The notes beneath the pieces were generated by a model. That model was not told where the DNA came from, ran no database searches, and worked only from the letters and a program-made list of their open reading frames with translations. From assembly GCF_000296815.2 (NCBI RefSeq), contig NZ_CAIT01000010.1:496001-560000 (forward strand): DNA of 64,000 bases, given 5' to 3'. The DNA comes from Fibrisoma limi BUZ 3. GTDB lineage: Bacteria > Bacteroidota > Bacteroidia > Cytophagales > Spirosomataceae. Positions 8,697 to 17,058 of this stretch are shown piece after piece; the stretch's first letter is position 1, and each line of letters opens with the position of its first letter. The translations under genes were made by a program, and so were the position numbers.

Positions 8697-10141
8697 CAGG
8701 GGCGAGACGTTGTTTTAGGCGGAACAGGCTGAGCCTGCGACGAAACAGACAGTACGGTGTTGCGGAATGTATCCTGCCGGACCACAGCACTAACGGGCCT
8801 CTCTACGTTGCGGAAGTAAACCTGCTTCAACTGCAGTTTTACGTCGCCCGTGGTTTCAATCCCTGTTCTGAATCCTTGTATAACCAGATTTTCCAGGTTT
8901 ATGGTTTCTCCGTTGATAACGCGAAAGGCTACCCGCGATTGCGTAGTATCGGTCGGAACAACTACAGTTAATCGACTGGCACCTAAAATAGTCAGCAGCG
9001 AATCGTTCAGTTCCAGCGGTTTAGCAAGCCGGACCGTGTCAGCGGCCAGCACGAGCCGGTGATCGGCGCTTCGGTAGGCGGTTTGCACCAGCGAATCCAG
9101 CGGAACAGAAGCCGGCACCATCGACGTGGCCGACGAGGAAACGGTCAGGTCGGTTAGCTCGGTGTCGTCGACCGGCTGTTCTCGCTTGTCCGGCTGCTGG
9201 AATGAATACCAGGCAAAAGCCAGCAAACCGACGAACATGAGTAACCCCAACACCCACAGGCCGGGGCTGCTGCGTTTGGCAGGCTTTACGTCAGCGACGG
9301 TGTTGATCCTGCCATTCGCAGTCGGCGGGGGCGTCGATTGGGTTGGAACGGCCGTAGTGGCTGGAGCGGCAACGGTTGCTGTATTCGAGTCAGTACCGTT
9401 TCTGGCCAGCACGACCGTAATGTTGTCGTTGCCGCCCTGCTCGTTAGCCAGCCGGATCAGTTCGGTAGCCTGCTCATCCAGCGAACCCGATTGACGTAAT
9501 ACCGTCGTAATCTGCGCCTGCGTAATCATGTCGGTCAGGCCATCGCTGCACAACAGCAACTGATCGCCAGGCAGAAAGTCGGTCTCGCCTGATTCCAGGA
9601 AATCGGGATCATCGACCCGGTGGTGCATGAGCCCTACTTCGCGCAGAATCTCGTTCCGGCGCGGGTGCTGCATGGCTTCCGTCTCGGTCAGTTCGTTGGC
9701 GTCTTCCCGAATACCAACCAGCGAGTGATCGTGAGTGAGTTTTTCGAGTACGTCCTGCCGGAAGCGGTACAGGCGCGTGTCGCCTACGTGCACGAAATAA
9801 AGTTTGCTGGTCTGCTGGTCCGCTACGGCCACTGTCAGTACGCAGCACATCTGGGCCAATTTGGCGTCCTGCTGCCGATGCTCGTTGATCTGGTTGTTGG
9901 CAAACACAACGGCCTCACGCAACATCGACAGAGGATCGCCGTTGGGCGTACTCATGTACCGTTCAATGGACTCGCGGGCAATGGCTGCCGCCCGGTCGCC
10001 CCCCGCGTAGCCACCAACGCCGTCGATAACGGCTACGAGCGCACTGGAATCGGACCAGATCATGGTACTGATAAACGTATCCTGATTGTCGGTTCGTCGC
10101 TGGCCGACATCGGTTTGCCCCCTGAGTAGGATTGAATGCAT
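8696..10141 (-). CDS. PP2C-type phosphatase anchored in the membrane, with a periplasmic tail
   Basis: This should remove phosphate from the kinases and their substrates. The PP2C domain fills about residues 1-247: RRTDNQDTF (15-23), VIDGVGGYAGG with D40-G41, VGDTRLYR near 119-126, CSDGLTD at 198-204 and GGNDNIT at 236-242, which supply the metal-binding aspartates. One membrane segment follows at about 295-314, then about 165 periplasmic residues. The end (about 380-460) has repeated short hydrophobic strands (LTILGASRLTVVV, FRVINGETINLENLVIQGF, LKQVYFRNV) in the style of a right-handed beta-helix. PstP-type phosphatases usually lack a folded outer domain, so this is unusual. It overlaps the next kinase gene by one base. 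Confidence 0.94.
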   Translation of the reverse strand: MHSILLRGQTDVGQRRTDNQDTFISTMIWSDSSALVAVIDGVGGYAGGDRAAAIARESIERYMSTPNGDPLSMLREAVVFANNQINEHRQQDAKLAQMCCVLTVAVADQQTSKLYFVHVGDTRLYRFRQDVLEKLTHDHSLVGIREDANELTETEAMQHPRRNEILREVGLMHHRVDDPDFLESGETDFLPGDQLLLCSDGLTDMITQAQITTVLRQSGSLDEQATELIRLANEQGGNDNITVVLARNGTDSNTATVAAPATTAVPTQSTPPPTANGRINTVADVKPAKRSSPGLWVLGLLMFVGLLAFAWYSFQQPDKREQPVDDTELTDLTVSSSATSMVPASVPLDSLVQTAYRSADHRLVLAADTVRLAKPLELNDSLLTILGASRLTVVVPTDTTQSRVAFRVINGETINLENLVIQGFRTGIETTGDVKLQLKQVYFRNVERPVSAVVRQDTFRNTVLSVSSQAQPVPPKTTSRP

Positions 10142-10165
10142 GCGTAGGAATGGATTATTGGTATT

Positions 10166-10247
10166 CAGTTTACGCTGTACGGTTGCCGGTTTACTCTACG
10201 TAACGGACGTTTTGTGCCGAAAACGGAATACCGTACCCCGTAAACTG
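10166..10247 (-). repeat. Inverted repeat directly after the miniprotein gene
   Basis: Arms at 10166-10182 and 10231-10247 are complementary over 17 positions with two mismatches; the loop is 48 bases and holds a second small stem (10208-10225). The repeat begins 3 bases after the miniprotein stop codon and lies before the phosphatase gene. This repeats the pattern seen after several other genes here and supports the miniprotein being real. Confidence 0.6.
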
Positions 10248-10250
10248 ACT

Positions 10251-10334
10251 TCACCGGGGTAAGTTCTGAAAATGCCTGAATACCAGAAATAGCACAAACA
10301 CCAGCAAAAGCAGAACAAGGATTGAATCGATCAT
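10251..10334 (-). CDS. Candidate 27-residue single-pass membrane miniprotein
   Basis: The ATG at 10334 opens a 27-codon frame ending in TGA at 10251-10253. It begins MIDSILVLLLLVFVLFLVF and ends in a basic tail (RHFQNLPR). Almost the whole protein is one hydrophobic helix, with the positive charges after it. It starts 4 bases after the stop codon of the FhaA-like gene, and a long inverted repeat begins 3 bases after its stop, both expected for a true operon member. No family is recognised. It might be a small regulator or subunit for the membrane kinases, the phosphatase or the SEDS-PBP protein; that is inference from position only. Chance is possible at this length. Confidence 0.5.
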   Translation of the reverse strand: MIDSILVLLLLVFVLFLVFRHFQNLPR

Positions 10335-10338
10335 TGGA

Positions 10339-11358
10339 TTACCGGTTGCTTTGAAAATTGAGCGTTACCATACTGTTGAGCAGAATCTGCGCTTTGTCCG
10401 GCAACTCATACCAGACAGGGTTGGCGGGTTCGCTTTTGGGAATCAACTGCTCATTCACGCGGGTTTCGTTGCGGCTAAACGATGTGATCTGGAATGATCC
10501 GGTCGACTCGTTAAACCGAATCCGGGCGTGCGGATTGGATACGTAGGCCGACTCAACCAGCAGGTAGTTGGGAAAATGCTGATTTTCGGGTTCTTTTCGG
10601 GCGATGACGATCTCCCGGTCGCGCATGGCGTAGGTATATTCCCGGCTGGTTTCGGCAATGTAGTAGTCGAGCTGCGCCAGCCCTTCGTTGAGGCTGCGTG
10701 GCAGGCTGGAGGGGTTCGCTTTCGTTACGCCGGCTCCTACCACCGGTGCCCGACCGGGTGAGGCTGGGGGCGGTGGGGTGCCGAAATTGAATTTGACCAC
10801 GAAAGCGCCCGGTTCGCGGAAGTCGATGTGCTGGAAGGCATTCAGGTCAACATCCACTTTTTCGTAGCGGTTGGTTTGCTTAACCCGGCGGGTTACGTTC
10901 ACTTTGTCAGCCGGTGCCTGCGGTTGAGCCGTTCCGGCCAAAATACCGGTCAGCGCACCAATCACATGAATATCAGTCACGTTGACCGGTTCACCGCCAA
11001 ATTCCCGCCCGGAACCAAACTTGAAGTACCAGCTCGACGCGACCGGCGACACCTGTTCGTACTGGCTTCGGTGCGATTCAATAACCGTATTGAACGCCCG
11101 AACGGCCTCGTTGACGATCACCGGAAAGGCATTCATCCGCTCTTCGTACGTGTCGGGGTGCAAAATGATCAGAAAGTGGGCGTTGAACAGCATACTCGAC
11201 CCAACCGACTCCCGACCAATAGAATCCTCAAAGGAGGCTACTAATTCGTCCAGAATACGTTTGTTGCTGACGGAAGGTGCCGCTGCCGCTTCATGATGGC
11301 TGGGCGGAATGATCAGGCTGCTTAGTTTACCGAGCCAGCCGCCGGATTGATTGGCCAT
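10339..11358 (-). CDS. FhaA-like protein with a C-terminal FHA-type domain
   Basis: A 339-residue cytoplasmic protein, the first gene of the kinase/cell-wall operon. The C-terminal part (about 228-339) follows the FHA pattern: IVIARKEP, YLLVESAYVSNPHARIRF, a turn with SRNETRVNEQLI, then the last strands. The Arg of the GR pair is kept (IAR, with Ala for Gly), but SR is SN, so phosphothreonine binding may be weakened. The N-terminal part (about 33-130; FNAHFLIILHPDTYEERMNAF) resembles in layout the DUF3662 domain of FhaA; I cannot confirm this. The frame is open to 11484, but that start would lie inside the terminator of the upstream gene, so ATG 11358 (MANQSGGWLG) is preferred. The 27-residue ORF follows after 4 bases. 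Confidence 0.72.
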   Translation of the reverse strand: MANQSGGWLGKLSSLIIPPSHHEAAAAPSVSNKRILDELVASFEDSIGRESVGSSMLFNAHFLIILHPDTYEERMNAFPVIVNEAVRAFNTVIESHRSQYEQVSPVASSWYFKFGSGREFGGEPVNVTDIHVIGALTGILAGTAQPQAPADKVNVTRRVKQTNRYEKVDVDLNAFQHIDFREPGAFVVKFNFGTPPPPASPGRAPVVGAGVTKANPSSLPRSLNEGLAQLDYYIAETSREYTYAMRDREIVIARKEPENQHFPNYLLVESAYVSNPHARIRFNESTGSFQITSFSRNETRVNEQLIPKSEPANPVWYELPDKAQILLNSMVTLNFQSNR

Positions 11359-11463
11359 GTGCAGTCGTTTTGTGAGGATAACACCCCTATAAACGATGCT
11401 GCCGTAAATTTCTTTTGAGTGGTCGTCGGCTTTTAGGGAGAGGTAGAGGGATAAAACGCAAAA

Positions 11464-11492
11464 CGGGCGATGGAGGTAGCTCACATCGCCCG
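11464..11492 (-). terminator. Hairpin terminator after the gluconate dehydrogenase subunit 3 gene
   Basis: On the minus strand, CGGGCGAT (11485-11492) pairs perfectly with ATCGCCCG (11464-11471) and is followed by a T-rich run (TTTTGCGTTTTA). It starts 11 bases after the stop codon at 11504 and separates this gene from the kinase/cell-wall operon. Confidence 0.7.
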
Positions 11493-11503
11493 GTAAAACG
11501 CAC

Positions 11504-12148
11504 TTATTTCTTGGCTGCTTCCTGCTTCGAATCTTCGTAGCTCAGGCCATACTGCTTCAATACGTCGTCCGGTACGCCGTTCCATTGGTTCGGTACGTTG
11601 CCCATGTAGCCCAGGTCTTCAATCCCCATCTTGCTGGTGTAGAAACCAGTCATGACCAGGTTGCGCAACTGCGAAAAGAAGGATGCGCCCTGTGTCATGT
11701 CGGGAGCGACTTTGCTGGGGTAGGCTATCTGATCAACCAGTTCTATCTGCTGGGCTTTGGTACATTGCACGAACGGCTTCCCATAGCGCTTCGTACAGAC
11801 GTTGTCGATCCAGCGCAGCCCTCCGCGCATAGGCGTCTGGCTACGCGGCTGGTCTTTCATCATGAACTCGATAAAAGCCGGTACGCCTGCCTGCGACGCA
11901 CTACCCGAGCGGGCGTCGGCCGGGATGATGATGTCCGACAGTACCGTAACGGTCTGGAGTTCGTGGGGCGTAAAAAATTTCTCGGCGTTCAGTTTGGCGT
12001 CACGTTCCGCTTCTTTCTTGAGCCGCCCCCCCGGAATCTTGATGGGTGGTTTGGGAGCGGTTGGTTCTGGAACAGCGGCTTCTACCGGCCCAACGGCCAG
12101 CCCCAGCGAACTTAATGATATGGCTTTGAGGGTATCTCTGCGTTTCAT
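11504..12148 (-). CDS. Gluconate 2-dehydrogenase subunit 3-type small subunit, Tat-exported
   Basis: A 214-residue small subunit of a periplasmic sugar or sugar-acid dehydrogenase. It starts with a twin-arginine signal (MKRRDTLKAISLSSLG, then a hydrophobic stretch ending near VEA). The mature part has the family pattern: FTPHELQTVTVLSDIIIPADARSGSASQAGVPAFIEFMM at about 59-97, and RGGLRWIDN near 103-112. In this family the subunit carries the Tat signal for the complex and the flavoprotein has none, which is what is seen here: the GMC gene just upstream encodes no signal. The gap to the GMC gene holds a long inverted repeat. The substrate cannot be read from the sequence. Confidence 0.88.
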   Translation of the reverse strand: MKRRDTLKAISLSSLGLAVGPVEAAVPEPTAPKPPIKIPGGRLKKEAERDAKLNAEKFFTPHELQTVTVLSDIIIPADARSGSASQAGVPAFIEFMMKDQPRSQTPMRGGLRWIDNVCTKRYGKPFVQCTKAQQIELVDQIAYPSKVAPDMTQGASFFSQLRNLVMTGFYTSKMGIEDLGYMGNVPNQWNGVPDDVLKQYGLSYEDSKQEAAKK

Positions 12149-12166
12149 TGGTCTTCAAGTTTCTTA

Positions 12167-12245
12167 GTGTCCTGTGCGTAATCCTGCGTACGCTGCGTTT
12201 TAGAATGTTTAAACGCAAAGCGCGCAGAGATTACGTACAGGACAC
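12167..12245 (-). repeat. Long inverted repeat between the GMC and small-subunit genes
   Basis: The left arm (12167-12200) and right arm (12211-12245) are complementary over about 34 positions with a few mismatches, around a 10-base loop. The outer part (GTGTCCTGTGCGTAATC against GATTACGTACAGGACAC) has one mismatch in 17. It starts 4 bases after the GMC stop codon at 12250. No clear T-run follows, so it may modulate the mRNA instead of ending it. Confidence 0.7.
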
Positions 12246-12249
12246 AAGG

Positions 12250-14001
12250 TTAAATATTCTTCTGTTTAACCTGTTCGATGAGGTACTCTGATGTGCGCAT
12301 GGATGAGGCCAGGATCGTCCACGTAACGTTCTTGTCGCCTTGGGAAACAAACGGCGCAGCATCCACCACAAACAGGTTCTTGACATCGTGAGCCTGCTGA
12401 AACTTGTTCAGTGCCGACTTGCTGGGGTCGTTACCCATCCGAACCGTACCGACTTCGTGGATGATCCGGCCGGGGGCTGCCAGACCGTAATTCTGTTCCG
12501 GCCCCGGTTTATTCCCAAGCGGAATACCACCCATCGCGTGGATGATCTCCTCAAACGTGTCCTGCATGTGTTTGGCCTGCCTGATCTCGTGGTCCGACCA
12601 TTTGTAGTGGAATCGCAGGGTCGGTATGCCGTACTTATCTACGCCATTCGGGTCAATTTCGCAGTAATTGCTTTCCAGCGGTACGGGTTCGCCCCGCCCC
12701 GACATGCCGATATAGGCACCATAGAACCGACGCATATCATCTTTCAGACTGGCACCGTAGCCACCGCCGGGCTTTGTCTTGCCATCACGACCGGGAATCC
12801 GGCCATTCAGGTTTTCGACGCCCCCGCCGAAGCCGTATCCGGGCATTCCCATACCGCCACCGTACTCAATGTGGTAACCGCGCGGGAAGTCCAGTTTCTT
12901 GTTGTCGAGCCACCAGGGCGTGAATACGTGCATGCCCCCAACGCCATCCTCGTTATACCGCTTACGATCCATCAGCGCGGGAATAAACGCCGACCGGCCG
13001 GCTCCCGTTGAATCGTTCAGGTACTTACCGATGACACCGCTGGAGTTCGCCAGACCGTTGGGGAAACGAGCGGATTTGGAGTTGAGCAGTAACCGGGCTG
13101 ATTCGCAGGTGCTGGCCCCGAGAATTACCGTTTTGGCTCTTACCGTAACCTCTTGTAATGTCGTGGTATCTACGTAGGAGACGCCGGTGGCAAGGCCCGT
13201 ACGCTGATCGGTCAGTACCTCGCGGACCATGGCGTGATTCTGGAGCGTCAGGTTGCCGGTCTTAACCGCCGGAATCACCAGCACCGACGATGACGAAAAG
13301 TCGGCATAAGCCTGGCAGCCCCTGTTACACTGGTGGCAGTAAAAACACTGACCCCGCTCTTTGTTGATGGGCTGGGTCAGAATGGACAACCGCGACGGAA
13401 CGACCGGTACCCCAATACTCTTGCCCGCTTTCTGAAGCATCAGTTCGTGCAGACGGGGTTTTGGTGGAGGCAGGAAGTAGCCGTCCGGCTCGTTGGGGAA
13501 ATCAGGCAGGTTGGTACCGAAGACACCGATCAGCCGGTCGGTTTTGTCGTAGAACGGCTTAAGATCTTCGTAACCGATCGGCCAGTCATCGCCCACGCCC
13601 GTCAGGGATTTACGGCGAAAATCGTCGGGACCGAACCGGAGCGAAATCCGCCCCCAGTGGTTAGTCCGTCCGCCCAGCATCCGCGACCGGAACCAGTGGA
13701 ATTCGGTGCCCGGTTTGGATGAGTACGGTTCGCCTTCGATGTCCCAGCCACCCCAGGCAGCATCGAAATCACCGCCTGAGCGGAACGGAGTGCTTGCTCC
13801 GCGCCGGGGCGACTCATACGGCCACTTTAGCTGGGTTATGTACTTAGGATCGGCAGGGTCGTAATAGCCCCCGGCTTCGAGCATTAATACTTTGGCGCCG
13901 GCTTTGGTTAGGATGTAGGCGGCCATGCCGCCCCCGGCTCCCGAACCGACGATTACGGCGTCGTAAACCGTCGGTGCTTTTGTAATGTGAAATTGGTCCA
14001 T
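12250..14001 (-). CDS. GMC-family FAD oxidoreductase (gluconate 2-dehydrogenase large-subunit type)
   Basis: The 583-residue catalytic flavoprotein partner of the small subunit. The N-terminal dinucleotide-binding fold (about 15-43) reads [20 protein letters not shown] with the acidic end LMLEAGG. A FAD-contact region, [11 protein letters not shown], lies near 109-119. A Cys cluster ([11 protein letters not shown], about 224-234) matches the cysteine-rich insertion of this subgroup. The C-terminus has HEVGTVRMG and [17 protein letters not shown], where GMC enzymes keep the active-site His and Asn. There is no signal peptide; export with the Tat-bearing partner is the likely route. Similar enzymes oxidise gluconate, 2-ketogluconate or sugar alcohols, and the substrate here is not certain. 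Confidence 0.9.
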   Translation of the reverse strand: MDQFHITKAPTVYDAVIVGSGAGGGMAAYILTKAGAKVLMLEAGGYYDPADPKYITQLKWPYESPRRGASTPFRSGGDFDAAWGGWDIEGEPYSSKPGTEFHWFRSRMLGGRTNHWGRISLRFGPDDFRRKSLTGVGDDWPIGYEDLKPFYDKTDRLIGVFGTNLPDFPNEPDGYFLPPPKPRLHELMLQKAGKSIGVPVVPSRLSILTQPINKERGQCFYCHQCNRGCQAYADFSSSSVLVIPAVKTGNLTLQNHAMVREVLTDQRTGLATGVSYVDTTTLQEVTVRAKTVILGASTCESARLLLNSKSARFPNGLANSSGVIGKYLNDSTGAGRSAFIPALMDRKRYNEDGVGGMHVFTPWWLDNKKLDFPRGYHIEYGGGMGMPGYGFGGGVENLNGRIPGRDGKTKPGGGYGASLKDDMRRFYGAYIGMSGRGEPVPLESNYCEIDPNGVDKYGIPTLRFHYKWSDHEIRQAKHMQDTFEEIIHAMGGIPLGNKPGPEQNYGLAAPGRIIHEVGTVRMGNDPSKSALNKFQQAHDVKNLFVVDAAPFVSQGDKNVTWTILASSMRTSEYLIEQVKQKNI

Positions 14002-14137
14002 ATCGCCCAGGTTGGGAAGACTGTCAGCCAGCAGAAAGACGCGTCAGCATGAAGGAATTATCTGCCATAAAAGCAGCATCTGCGTCGTACCTACTGTCCT
14101 CCCAAAATACCCGGACGGATTTGTCAGAAACGGTCGA

Positions 14138-14821
14138 TTATTCTACGGTATCGTAGGTCGTGCGGACCGAAGCTGTTTTCTGATCCTCCCTGACCAATGC
14201 ATTGTATTTGCTAATGAGAACCAGTCGACCCAGGGTAGTTCGATCATTGATGTTGTGGGTCTGAGCGTAGTGGCGTAGTGGTTTTTCGTAGGCTTTAAGA
14301 TAGGGTAGGTAAATATCGACCTGGAACCGGTCTACGTTCCGGAATTGACCTTCGTCGTAAACAAAGTAGGTGAAATTGGTGGAATCCTGGTTTATCGACG
14401 TATCGTCGAAGTAACGCGCCGGATGACCAATCGGAGATTTGAACAAACCTTTATGCTGCTGGAGCCGCCGAACGACAACCAGCGGTCCGCTCATAACGAT
14501 CTCGAAAAAAGCGGGGTGCTTTCGCTTTTTGCGGGACGAAAACGACAGCGATACAAATTCGCGCACTTTGTTCTGGTCGGCATCAAACCAGCTAAATGAG
14601 CGAACCTGACCGGCCGACAGGGTCCGGATGCGGCCATCCGGCCGGCGAATCTGAACCATTTCCGCACTCCAGTTATAGGCAAGTTCGTCGGTCATGAGTT
14701 CGCCCGTAGCGAGGACTAACCGGCCTTTGTGCCAGTTAACAGGAAAATCTCCGGCTAAACTTGTAGCTAGCTGCGTAACTATAAAAAGTACTATGAAGGA
14801 GGCATTGCGGAGCGTTTTCAT
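14138..14821 (-). CDS. Exported protein of unknown function, paralogue of the next gene
   Basis: A 227-residue protein with a Sec signal (about 1-23, ending SLAGDFPV). I do not recognise the family. The core has short beta strands: KGRLVLATGELMTDELAYNW, EMVQIRRPDGRIRTLSAGQVRSFSWFD, then FTYFVYDEGQFRNVDRF near the middle and a helical end (LGRLVLISKYNAL). It aligns throughout with the protein encoded at 15171-15845 (LNYNWKAEIVQIRQ, YSASQVDHFVFFD, FTYFVYDENG), so the two are duplicates. There is no lipobox. About 350 AT-rich bases separate the two, with a terminator between, so they are separate units. Confidence 0.75.
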   Translation of the reverse strand: MKTLRNASFIVLFIVTQLATSLAGDFPVNWHKGRLVLATGELMTDELAYNWSAEMVQIRRPDGRIRTLSAGQVRSFSWFDADQNKVREFVSLSFSSRKKRKHPAFFEIVMSGPLVVVRRLQQHKGLFKSPIGHPARYFDDTSINQDSTNFTYFVYDEGQFRNVDRFQVDIYLPYLKAYEKPLRHYAQTHNINDRTTLGRLVLISKYNALVREDQKTASVRTTYDTVE

Positions 14822-15170
14822 AAGAATATAATTTTAGCTGGATTAGTGTGATTTGTGCTGATTATGTCATATCCGGATGGGTTAGGAGCGATGAACTTTT
14901 GACAAATTAACTCACTAAATAACAGCTTGTTTTTCCTATTGAAATCCTCATATATCTTAGAATGGTACGCCTGAAAGGATAAATAAGATTATGGCTGGTG
15001 AGAAAAAATAATTATGTGTAATGACAGTATAATATATAACTTTTTCTATGTTGCTAATTTATTTTACGGGTATGTTCGTTTAGCTGGAAGCTAGCGGTAT
15101 ATAAATAAAATACAAAAGCCAGATCGGTTAGGGCCTGGCTTTCATCAAGGACGTTTAGATTTAACAGAAT
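14822..15170. other. AT-rich gap with no gene
   Basis: About 350 bases between the two paralogous exported-protein genes, visibly richer in A and T than its surroundings. The only element I can support is the terminator at 15115-15142. I found no exact TAnnTTTG promoter for the 14821 start and no convincing short frame. Confidence 0.6.
15115..15142 (-). terminator. Rho-independent terminator after the 15171-15845 gene
   Basis: A perfect 8-bp stem, AAAGCCAG (15115-15122) with CTGGCTTT (15135-15142), with a 12-base loop. On the minus strand it is followed by TGTATTTTATTTA. It starts 28 bases after the stop codon. Confidence 0.8.
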
Positions 15171-15845
15171 TTATTCTCCAGCGGCTGTGCGCTGCGGAAG
15201 AATGTTGCCGGGTGTCTCCTCCTGTTTTTTCAGCGCATTGTATTGGTTGATCAGCAGGAGCTGCGATAACGTACTGCTGGTGTCGAGTCCCTGGCCGTCC
15301 AGAAAGTGCTTCAGTTCATCCCCATATTCTTCTTTCAATCGGGGCCAGATGTCGCGGGTAAAATTATCCAGGTTAGTGATCATGCCGTTTTCGTCGTAAA
15401 CGAAATACGTGAAGCTATCCAAGTCCTTCACCAGCTCTTCGTCGTCGCCGTATGCAATTGGGCTAACCACTCTGATTGGCTCCTTAGTGTGCCGCAGTCG
15501 GCGGTATACCGTCAGGGTGCCAGGTACAAATTCCTCCAGAAACAACTTCCTGATGAGCGTTTGTCTGACCGGGTAGTCAACGGCCACAAACCGGCGCAGT
15601 ATGTTCTGATTCGAGTCAAAAAATACGAAGTGATCGACCTGGCTCGCTGAATAGGCTTTGATGGTGTTTCCCTGCCGGATCTGTACGATTTCTGCCTTCC
15701 AGTTGTAATTTAACTCCCCCTCAAGCTGTGTTCCATTGAGCAGCAGCAGTTGTCCCTCATTCCAGGTTGCTTCTCCTCTGGCGTGGCTGGTACCGACTCC
15801 CACGGCGCTCAACCACAAAACGGTTAGTAGTACATACACTTTCAT
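15171..15845 (-). CDS. Exported protein of unknown function, paralogue of 14138-14821
   Basis: A 224-residue protein with a Sec signal (about 1-22, ending TSHARG). It shares the whole layout of its neighbour: NEGQLLLLNGTQLEGELNYNW, AEIVQIRQ, AYSASQVDHFVFFDSNQN, then a TLTVYRRL strand, FTYFVYDENGMITN and a helical LSQLLLINQYNAL end. The pairing of a strand-rich front with a helical tail in both copies suggests one conserved fold. I recognise no named domain. It is monocistronic: the terminator follows it and about 300 bases precede it. Confidence 0.75.
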   Translation of the reverse strand: MKVYVLLTVLWLSAVGVGTSHARGEATWNEGQLLLLNGTQLEGELNYNWKAEIVQIRQGNTIKAYSASQVDHFVFFDSNQNILRRFVAVDYPVRQTLIRKLFLEEFVPGTLTVYRRLRHTKEPIRVVSPIAYGDDEELVKDLDSFTYFVYDENGMITNLDNFTRDIWPRLKEEYGDELKHFLDGQGLDTSSTLSQLLLINQYNALKKQEETPGNILPQRTAAGE

Positions 15846-16144
15846 AACGCTGTCTTTTACTAACGGCTACTGTTGAAATACAAAGCCGTCTGCAAAAGCG
15901 TTACGAAAAAGCCGTGCCAGACTGACGGGGAATGAGCGTATTTTGCCGAGTCTGGTTATGTGGCTGAAACGGTATGGATTATGGTACTTTTTTTAGAGGA
16001 ATTGTCCGGAAAATTGGCTTAAAACGGAGTGTGCTCGTTGGGTGAAATTGTTTAGTAGCAGGCTAATTTTTTGAGAATTAAGTAGATACGAACGAAGTGA
16101 GGTATTCACTCCTCACCTTGGGGAAGGTACCGTACAATCAACAC
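15846..16144. other. Gap of about 300 bases with no gene
   Basis: Between the exported-protein gene and the end of coaX. I see no supported reading frame. A short stem (GTGAGG 16097-16102 with CCTCAC 16111-16116) about 30 bases past the coaX stop could help end that transcript, and on the minus strand a T-rich stretch lies some 30 bases further on; this is weak. Confidence 0.4.
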
Positions 16145-16921
16145 TTAACGAGTGTCGTGGCCGATGATCTCACCAACAATCCGTATGCCGTCGAGGGTAA
16201 GCGATGGAATAACCGCCGTAAAGGCTGCGTGAAGGGATGGGATGCTGCCCGACAGGCCGCCGGTAGCGATGGCAATGCAGTCGCCGTTGAGTTCGGTCCG
16301 GATGCGGTCGAGGAGTGAACGAACCAGCCCTTCATACCCAAGTACAACACCTGCCTGAATAGCATGGGTAGTGCTGGTGCCAAGGGCCGAAGCCGGTACC
16401 TCAATCGGTACTTCGGGAAGCTGGGCTGTGTTGGCAAACAAGGACCGGATGGCCGTTTTAAGGCCGGGGGCTATGGCTACCCCCAGGATCTTACCCGCGC
16501 CTGACACCGTCGTAAATGTCAGGGCGGTCCCAAAGTCGACAACCACGCAGTTGCGCTGATAGCGGGTATACGCTGCCAGGGCATTGGCTACCAGATCCGT
16601 GCCGATTTCGTGCGGTCGGAGAATCTCCAGAGGCAGTATAGGATAAACCCCGGGACCCATCACTACCGGCTCAAAACCGAACAGTGTCGTGAGCATGCTA
16701 CGCATCGTGGGCGTCAGATTCGGGACGACACTGCTTAGCACGGTTGTCTGGATAGCGCTCAGGGAAATCCCCGCTTCCAGCAGCCATAACCGCAGGCGGC
16801 TTTCATAGGAGCCGGCCGGCTCATCGGTACGGGAGGGTGTACGCCAGATGTGTTGCCAGGTAGCCTGTGAGTACAAGCCAAATACGGCGTCGGAATTGCC
16901 AATATCAACGATAATCTGCAC
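16145..16921 (-). CDS. coaX: Type III pantothenate kinase
   Basis: Catalyses the first step of coenzyme A synthesis, ATP-dependent phosphorylation of pantothenate, in the cytoplasm. The 258 residues match the family length. The N-terminal phosphate loop reads IIVDIGNSDAVFG (D6, N9), then RLRLWLLEAG, VVPNLT near 68-73, the pantothenate-site loop PHEIGTDLVANALAA at about 104-118, and VVDFGTALTF (about 128-137) with the second Asp. The end (CIAIATGGLSGSIPS) is the usual phosphate-2 region. The type III enzyme is acetyl-CoA-insensitive and common in Bacteroidota. The upstream gene is the MFS transporter, with a gap of about 137 bases. Confidence 0.94.
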   Translation of the reverse strand: MQIIVDIGNSDAVFGLYSQATWQHIWRTPSRTDEPAGSYESRLRLWLLEAGISLSAIQTTVLSSVVPNLTPTMRSMLTTLFGFEPVVMGPGVYPILPLEILRPHEIGTDLVANALAAYTRYQRNCVVVDFGTALTFTTVSGAGKILGVAIAPGLKTAIRSLFANTAQLPEVPIEVPASALGTSTTHAIQAGVVLGYEGLVRSLLDRIRTELNGDCIAIATGGLSGSIPSLHAAFTAVIPSLTLDGIRIVGEIIGHDTR

Positions 16922-17058
16922 GAGTGGGGTCGGTTAACAGGGCGAAATAAGCGTAAAAACCGCATATTTCAGAAAATGCCCCGCTCCATAACCCCAAACC
17001 CGGCAAAAAGTGGTCGCCTTTTGGGCCATCTCCACCTCGATTGACCTCCAGCCCAGGA

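Noticed and set aside
11359-11484. A longer N-terminus for the FhaA-like protein
   Set aside because: It would start inside the terminator hairpin of the upstream gene, and those residues do not look like a folded start.
12340-13011. A 223-residue plus-strand frame
   Set aside because: It is antisense to the GMC oxidoreductase, whose motifs are intact.
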